DNA of 64,000 bases from NCBI GenBank assembly GCA_030762175.1, contig CM060831.1, positions 66,446,001-66,510,000 of the forward strand. Reading direction: 5' to 3'. Positions 58,866 to 64,000 of the stretch are shown piece by piece. Source of the DNA: Metallyticus violacea (lineage: Eukaryota; Arthropoda; Insecta; Mantodea; Metallyticidae). Below the pieces are notes generated by a model. The model did not search any database, was not told the origin of the DNA, and was given only the letters and a program-made list of their open reading frames with translations. Made by a program: the position numbers and the translations under genes. Numbering within the stretch: position 1 is the stretch's first letter; each line of letters opens with the position of its first letter.

Positions 58866-59841
58866 GTAATTGGGTTCCTTCTTCCACAGTAGCCTGTTGA
58901 TTGACAGACCGTTAAAATAGTTTTAACTGCAATAAGTTGAAATTCAGTACAACAATGGAAGCTTATTATATTACGCCAGGCCTGCCGCTCTGCATGTCCC
59001 CATTGACTTTCAAATGGAATTTAATTACACCTTAAACATTATCAGATTAAAATGGGGTATAATTCAAATTCATTCAATATTTTGACTTTTATTATACATA
59101 TAATGTTTATGTACAAATATATTTTAAATTTTCAGGAGGGGTGTTCTTCCCGTGCCATCCCCTGAATTAATCAGAAAGTATGACATGTACTACCTCTTGC
59201 TCAGAACTTAAATTTAGTGAGACCAAAGTTACTTAAAGAAGCAAGATATTCTATTTCAAAAATGAGAAGAAGTATTTTGTCGTTTAAAAATCTATATTTC
59301 CAGTGTTATCATTACTTTTAACGATGTTTTGGAAGATTAAAAGTAATTTCAAAATATAGAATTTGACATTCCCCAGCATTTAAAAGGCAATTATTTAATA
59401 TTTATAAAACTTGTACGTTAATGTGGAAAAAAGTCTTTATCTTAAACTATACCCCTTTTTTATCCATTTAATATTAGACAGTACCACTACTTTATGTAAC
59501 TGAGAGACTATTTCTGGTCTTGGCTCTATTCTTGAAGGTTGGTATGAAATCAATTCTTTATTGAGGTTCGTGTTTTGTGGTTGTTAAAATATGCCTTACG
59601 GTTCACGAATAAACAAAATGTATTTATAAAATGTATGAGCTTGCAGATTTCGCGTCTGAAGCACCAGATACTTTACTTAAAAGCTTATTTTTTATACAAA
59701 GTGCAATTAATATAGTTTAGAATTAAGGAATAAGAATTAAAAAGCAATTCAAGTAAACCTAACAGCACTCCAAGAGCTTAATCCCCTGATAGCAGTAAAA
59801 ACGTCGTTTCTGCTGCAATATCTTAATAATATATTGCGATC
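58866..59841. other. Unassigned stretch
   Basis: No recognisable gene or repeat. Confidence 0.35.
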
Positions 59842-59932
59842 CGCGCGCGGTATGTGCACAATAGCAGATTCTCGGCTTGCTCCATTTTTCAAACTTTTCC
59901 TCGAATCTGTTATTGTGCACTTAACGCGCGTG
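59842..59932. other. Strong hairpin, 34-bp stem, 23-base loop
   Basis: The arms at 59842-59875 and 59899-59932 are inverted copies: 28 of 34 positions match. Core: AGTGCACAATAACAGATTC on one strand against its near complement. Three of the mismatches can form G:U pairs in one RNA orientation. The loop is 23 bases. CpG-rich ends (CGCGCGCG) stand out. The size matches a microRNA precursor as well as a small foldback element; no evidence of transcription. Confidence 0.8.
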
Positions 59933-60945
59933 TATTGTTTTATATTTTTGGACACATATAAGGGAAGTATTAAAGGGAAGGGGGTCAAAATCATACAATC
60001 GTTTTTTGTACCATTTTAATATTTGAAATTATCTGTTTAGTTTTATATCAGTATCATTAATGTTTCTTGATTATAAGTGTTTTTAATAAATTTGTCTTTA
60101 TATCGCTGCAGAATCATATTTTTTTATTCCGTAGCACTTCGTTCAGTTAAAAGTCTGTATCTCAAGAACTATTTGCTGCTGTGGTTAGTCTTGAATGACA
60201 GAATAAGTTATATTTCATAAATTGGCAGCGTTTGTTTCCATTTTCCATGAGATCATGCTTTGATGTTTTACATTGATGGGGGGTTTTAGCTGATGTTTCC
60301 CTTAAAAAGTTATTTTTTCTTTAAAAAAAATTTTTTTGGCTGCAATTGTTTAAAAACTATATTTTTTGTATAAGTTTCCCATTCTTTTAGGATCTGTATA
60401 AGCTATCACTTTGGAATTCGTATCTTTTATTCATGACATTATTGTGATGCTGTGGATTTATTATCTATATAGGATAAAATGTGACAATGTAAAAAATAAA
60501 ATAATGGAACAAAAATAGAAAAAGCAAACAATTGAAAATAATTCATAATTTGATTCAGGTTCAAGGAATAGTAATGAAAAAATATCAGAAAGGTTCAATT
60601 ATGTGCATCTGTATGCTGTAAAACTTTAATTCATGAGCGTTAATAGTCCTTGAGATAATGGGAGCTGCAGTTGGTAAATTTAATATTACAAGGATAGACC
60701 TTTCATACTCCCCTTAAAACCATGTGTGTTTATAGCTTGTGTTTAATGTTTAATATTTTTTCATTAATAAAATGTTCTTGCATAAGAAAATTCTAAATGT
60801 CGTTACTAAGGCAAAAGAGATGTTTTGTTTTAGAAATCAAAATTATTTCATTAATATGATTTTGCATGAGGGAAGGAACTTTTTTTTTAAGTTTTCGTTT
60901 ATTGCGCTTTGATTACATTCATCTTCTCGCGACGTCTGCAGGTTG
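59933..60945. other. Unassigned stretch
   Basis: AT-rich, no recognisable gene or repeat. Confidence 0.35.
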
Positions 60946-61140
60946 TAGACTGAATACTATAGGTGTAAGTCTGTAGAGATGAATGAAATAAAACGAATTA
61001 ATGATGGCACAATTAAGCTCAGAGTCCTTGGCACCTTGAAGCTATGGCATCCACCTGCTCAAGGTAAAGAAAAACTTACCCAGACAGCTGGACCTTACCG
61101 GATTAATAGCCGGAAAAGCTGTCACTAGACCACGAAAGCG
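60946..61140 (-). repeat. SINE-D copy 1
   Basis: Shares with 62240-62468 the sequence GGTGTAAGTCTGTAG, GAGTCC(T/C)TGGC(A/G)CCTT and following bases. On the minus strand the head begins GCTTTCGTGGTCTAGTGACAG (A-box like). The B-box is deleted or decayed. The shared region runs about 130 bp at roughly 75% identity. Confidence 0.6.
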
Positions 61141-61600
61141 GACTAACATACAGCTAACCACCGAAGATTACTGCGGTAACATTCAATAATTGTATGAATT
61201 GTATATTACATTTCAATTTTTATAAATAAAGGCTCCTTTTGTTTGTGCTGTAAGAATTACAACAGTACTAAAATTTCTTTTACCTTTATAGCAACCAGAC
61301 AACCCGCGTTATTGACAGCTTACTGATATGTAAACAGCAATGACAAATAAAAATTAAAAGCCGGGATTGTGAAAAAATAGCAATTATGAAGAGGGTATTA
61401 ACCATTTGTTGTTATTATTTAGATCTCAAACGTCGGTTCTACGCGGTTTAAATTTGCCTTACTAAATTCCTAAATGACAGATACTGCAGCACAAAAGTTG
61501 AAATTTCAGTCTAGCTTATTCACTGTTTGAATATATGCCTGCTTAAGTCATGATGTTCAAAGTACAACTTTGAACTGGCGCCCTTTTGATATACGCAATA
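61141..61600. other. Unassigned stretch
   Basis: Nothing recognised. Confidence 0.35.
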
Positions 61601-61855
61601 CTGGTACGTAGCCATCGACCAAAAATCGCGGGTTCAATCCCGGCCAGGACCGATGGATTTTTTTCAGGTGTAAAAATCCCAAGTATGACTTCCTTTGGAT
61701 GGGAAGTACAGCCTTGGGTCCCATGTCGTAGATTTACGGCAGGTAAAAAACCTCAAGCTGAAATAAGAGACCTCTGAGTAAGGTTTATCGGCAGTTTTAC
61801 GATCTGAATTGAATGGGACGCTGATGACCTGAGATGTTAAAGGTGTCCGTAAATA
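61601..61855 (+). repeat. SINE-B copy, head damaged
   Basis: B-box GGGTTCAATCCCGGCCAGGA and the whole body and tail to GTGTCCGTAAATAAA are present. The A-box half of the head is deleted or rearranged before 61617. Confidence 0.85.
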
Positions 61856-62239
61856 AAACAAATCAACTAGCCGTCGATCTGTATATTGGGTGTAATACAC
61901 GAGATTTTCATTTCAAAACTTGCCAATCCGGATAACTACCTATTTAAAATACATTTATTTAAACAGATTAAATATTGAGGATGAAGTAAAAAAAAAACAA
62001 TGTTGATTATGTATTAGGTTTCGCTGCATCATCCGAGATATCTACATTTTCAAAAGGTACCTCTATCTTATGCCTGGCAACTTGGATTGTTTGAATTTTG
62101 GACAGAATGGAAAATAAGTCAGTTGTGGGATAAAAACATAATTTTGTGTAATATGACAATTTTACTAAAATAAATATCCAAAAATTAATGCTTTTTTGTG
62201 CTTTGACTGCATTGGTCATGTTGCCCTATGTGTAGGTAA
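61856..62239. other. Unassigned stretch
   Basis: No recognisable gene or repeat. Confidence 0.35.
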
Positions 62240-62468
62240 TGGGCTGAATGTTATGGGTGTAAGTCTGTAGGACTGAATGAGCTGAAATGAATTAATAATG
62301 AGACAAATAAGATCGGAGTCCCTGGCGCCTTAAAGCTAGAGGCATTCACCTTCTAAGGATAAGGAAAAATCAGGAAAAAACCGTACTCATACAGCTTGCC
62401 TTGATCAGGAATGGAACCCAGAACCATCGCAATAGTAGTCCCAAATGCTACCTACCACTAGATCACGA
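62240..62468 (-). repeat. SINE-D copy 2
   Basis: On the minus strand the head has A-box TGATCTAGTGGTAGGTAGC near 62465 and B-box GGGTTCCATTCC near 62410, followed by the body shared with 60946-61140. No target-site duplication seen. Confidence 0.65.
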
Positions 62469-62532
62469 AAATGCTCATTAACTTTTTTTTCTTCTTTTTG
62501 CTTTTTTTTACCACGAGGAACTTTCTTGCCTA

Positions 62533-62539
62533 GTGGTGG

Positions 62540-62570
<31 letters not shown>

Positions 62571-62586
62571 GGTGGTGGTGGTGGTG

Positions 62587-62656
<70 letters not shown>

Positions 62657-62674
62657 GTGTGTGTATATATATAT
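62533..62674. repeat. Compound microsatellite (GGT)n(AGT)n(GT/TA)n
   Basis: GGT units run from 62533 to 62597 with one GCT interruption, then AGT units to 62656, then GTGTGTATATATATAT. Poly-Gly/Ser and poly-Thr frames here are artefacts of the repeat. Confidence 0.95.
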
Positions 62675-62949
62675 TGTTATAAAATTCTATATACACATTA
62701 TAAATATGTAGAATGTACATGATTAAATACGATACACAATTAGAAAGAGGAACAAATAATAATACAAATAAAACAATATTATTAATAATAAATAAGCATT
62801 AAAATAGGGACAACTATGCCTACAGATGTATGAATGGAAACATATTACATTATTTATAATTACTAGTTATTGAGTTCTAACCAGAAAATAAAATGCTACA
62901 GGTTCTAGCATGCTAATCATCATCTAATTTCCTTAAAAAGTTTTCAGGA
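62675..62949. other. AT-rich, no gene
   Basis: Nothing recognised. Confidence 0.35.
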
Positions 62950-63170
62950 AACAGAGTTTTCGTCAGGTGACAGAAAATGTACCCATTCCTCATCCCTTCC
63001 ACAAAATGGACAGATTCTCCTACCTGAGTTATCCGTTATTTTTTTTAATTTTCCAACTACTTAGTCTAAACCAGGCCATTCCTGATCTTGCCTTTCTCCC
63101 TAGAATGAACATAAGTATCTCTTTACCCCCGGTATATGCTATTTCATTTTGCCATAATTTGAAAGACAAT
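62950..63170 (-). pseudogene. LINE ORF2 tail with CCHC-like finger
   Basis: Minus strand: KLWQNEIAYTGGKEILMFI and GRKARSGMAWFRLSSWKI near 63165-63045. After a shift it continues NSGRRICPFCGRDEEWVHFL near 63040-62965. The basic run, the R-x-G-x-x-x-F-R-x-G segment and the C-P-F-C...E-x-x-x-H-F pattern are the usual C-terminal zinc finger of non-LTR retrotransposon ORF2 proteins. A stop follows at about 62950. The reverse transcriptase itself is not in the window. Confidence 0.6.
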
Positions 63171-64000
63171 AACAGCAGTCCATGTTACCAGGCAACAGTG
63201 AAAAAATTAAACATGATAAACAGTGCACCCTCTTTAAATTTCAAGGATCAAAAATTAGAGATGATCAGGGAGTGAAGCGGAGTAACCTGACAAGTAATTT
63301 ATTATTTAAATTTAATTTATTTCTACAAGTTAAATTTTCCACTCTGGCAATTTTTAAAATGAAAGCCCTGTGTTAATTACATTAATATTACGAAAATAAA
63401 TTGCTGATGTTATTATTAATTATTGATTAAATCAACCGGAGTCCACTGCGGAAAAGTCATATGACAATTGTCATTTCACTCTGCGGAAAAAACGTATAAA
63501 TTCATTTAACCCTGCGCCTTAGCTTTTGTAGATGTTTCAAGTCCGACGCTCTGACTGTGCTGTAAAGGCTGCTGGAATGGAGAGATTAAGAAACCTTAAA
63601 ATGCTCGCTGAGAAGATCTACCCTACCAATCAGTGAAGGAGGAAAATCAAACGAACGCGATAATGCGAAACAATATATGGCGTCAGAGATAAAAAAAAAT
63701 CTGCATGAAAAGAGAATGGAGAGAAAGAGCAACATTTTAAGGAAAAATAAACATGATAGAAGCTGTATAAAGCTATGTTTCGGATATAAATGCTAGAATG
63801 GAAGCCTCAATCTGCTGAAATATCAGAGGAAATATATTTTACAAACAATTTTAGATGAAGAAAATAAGAGATTACATGGAAAGTCGCCACTCGCCATACC
63901 ATGAAAAAAGTTAGAAAACAAAAGGCAGTAGTCAGACAGAGATGGGTTTGTAATTTTCATTATGGCGCGCCTACTTTGATTCCTCGCAAAGTTATTTTAT
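63171..64000. other. Unassigned stretch
   Basis: Upstream part of the decayed LINE may continue to about 63300. Beyond it nothing is recognised up to the right edge. Confidence 0.35.

Noticed and set aside
62445..62711. Gly/Ser-rich plus-strand frame and Thr-rich minus-strand frame
   Set aside because: They are translations of the compound microsatellite and not genes.
1..64000. CRISPR array, bacterial operon or prophage
   Set aside because: No regularly spaced direct repeats, ribosome-binding sites or long contiguous genes; all structure is eukaryotic.

Overview
This window is AT-rich animal nuclear DNA, most likely from an insect with a large, transposon-laden genome. Evidence: tRNA-headed SINEs with target-site duplications, mariner and Tc1-like transposons with TA duplications, hAT and non-LTR (LINE) remnants, microsatellites, and split coding sequence with GT/AG junctions and AATAAA signals. 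A polyneopteran insect such as a cockroach or termite is a guess from transposon style only. There are no bacterial operons, CRISPR arrays or prokaryotic genes. Most open frames of 60-120 codons are chance frames or decayed transposase pieces.

The main host signal is the 3' end of a protein gene on the minus strand, not visible as one long frame. Four exons at 38992-38865, 35840-35556, 24679-24635 and 23926-23748 join by three introns that are all phase 1. They end in a TAA stop with an AATAAA signal 24 bases further on. The joined part encodes about 212 residues; I do not recognise the family. Its 10.9-kb intron holds two SINEs, two class-II transposon remnants, a foldback element and a nested Tc1. 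A second coding-like frame with a stop overlapping an AATAAA lies at 19577-19344.

Layout: 0-5 kb holds a SINE stub, an IS630/Tc1/mariner-type transposon (copy 1), a LINE C-terminus and a second LINE remnant. 6.9-16 kb holds scattered SINEs of three families and a 77-bp tandem duplication. 16.3-18.6 kb holds a mariner-like remnant and an almost complete DD34D mariner. 20.3-22.5 kb is a Tc1-like element split by copy 2 of the first transposon. 23.7-39 kb is the gene. 25.9-27.4 kb is a Tc1 carrying two SINEs. 40-50.9 kb has more SINEs, a long-TIR element, a GC-rich MITE-like element and a third mariner. 52-58 kb has a tRNA-Ile-like sequence, a truncated mariner and a hAT remnant. 58.5-64 kb has SINEs, a strong hairpin, a compound microsatellite and a LINE zinc-finger tail.

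Four SINE families are visible. SINE-A has a Ser/Leu-like head and SINE-B a Gly(UCC)-like head; C and D are weaker. Family labels here are local. All sequence comparisons were made by eye, so boundaries marked by target-site duplications are firm and the others approximate. The three transposase families and SINEs explain most recognisable sequence; most of the rest is AT-rich DNA with no structure I could support.
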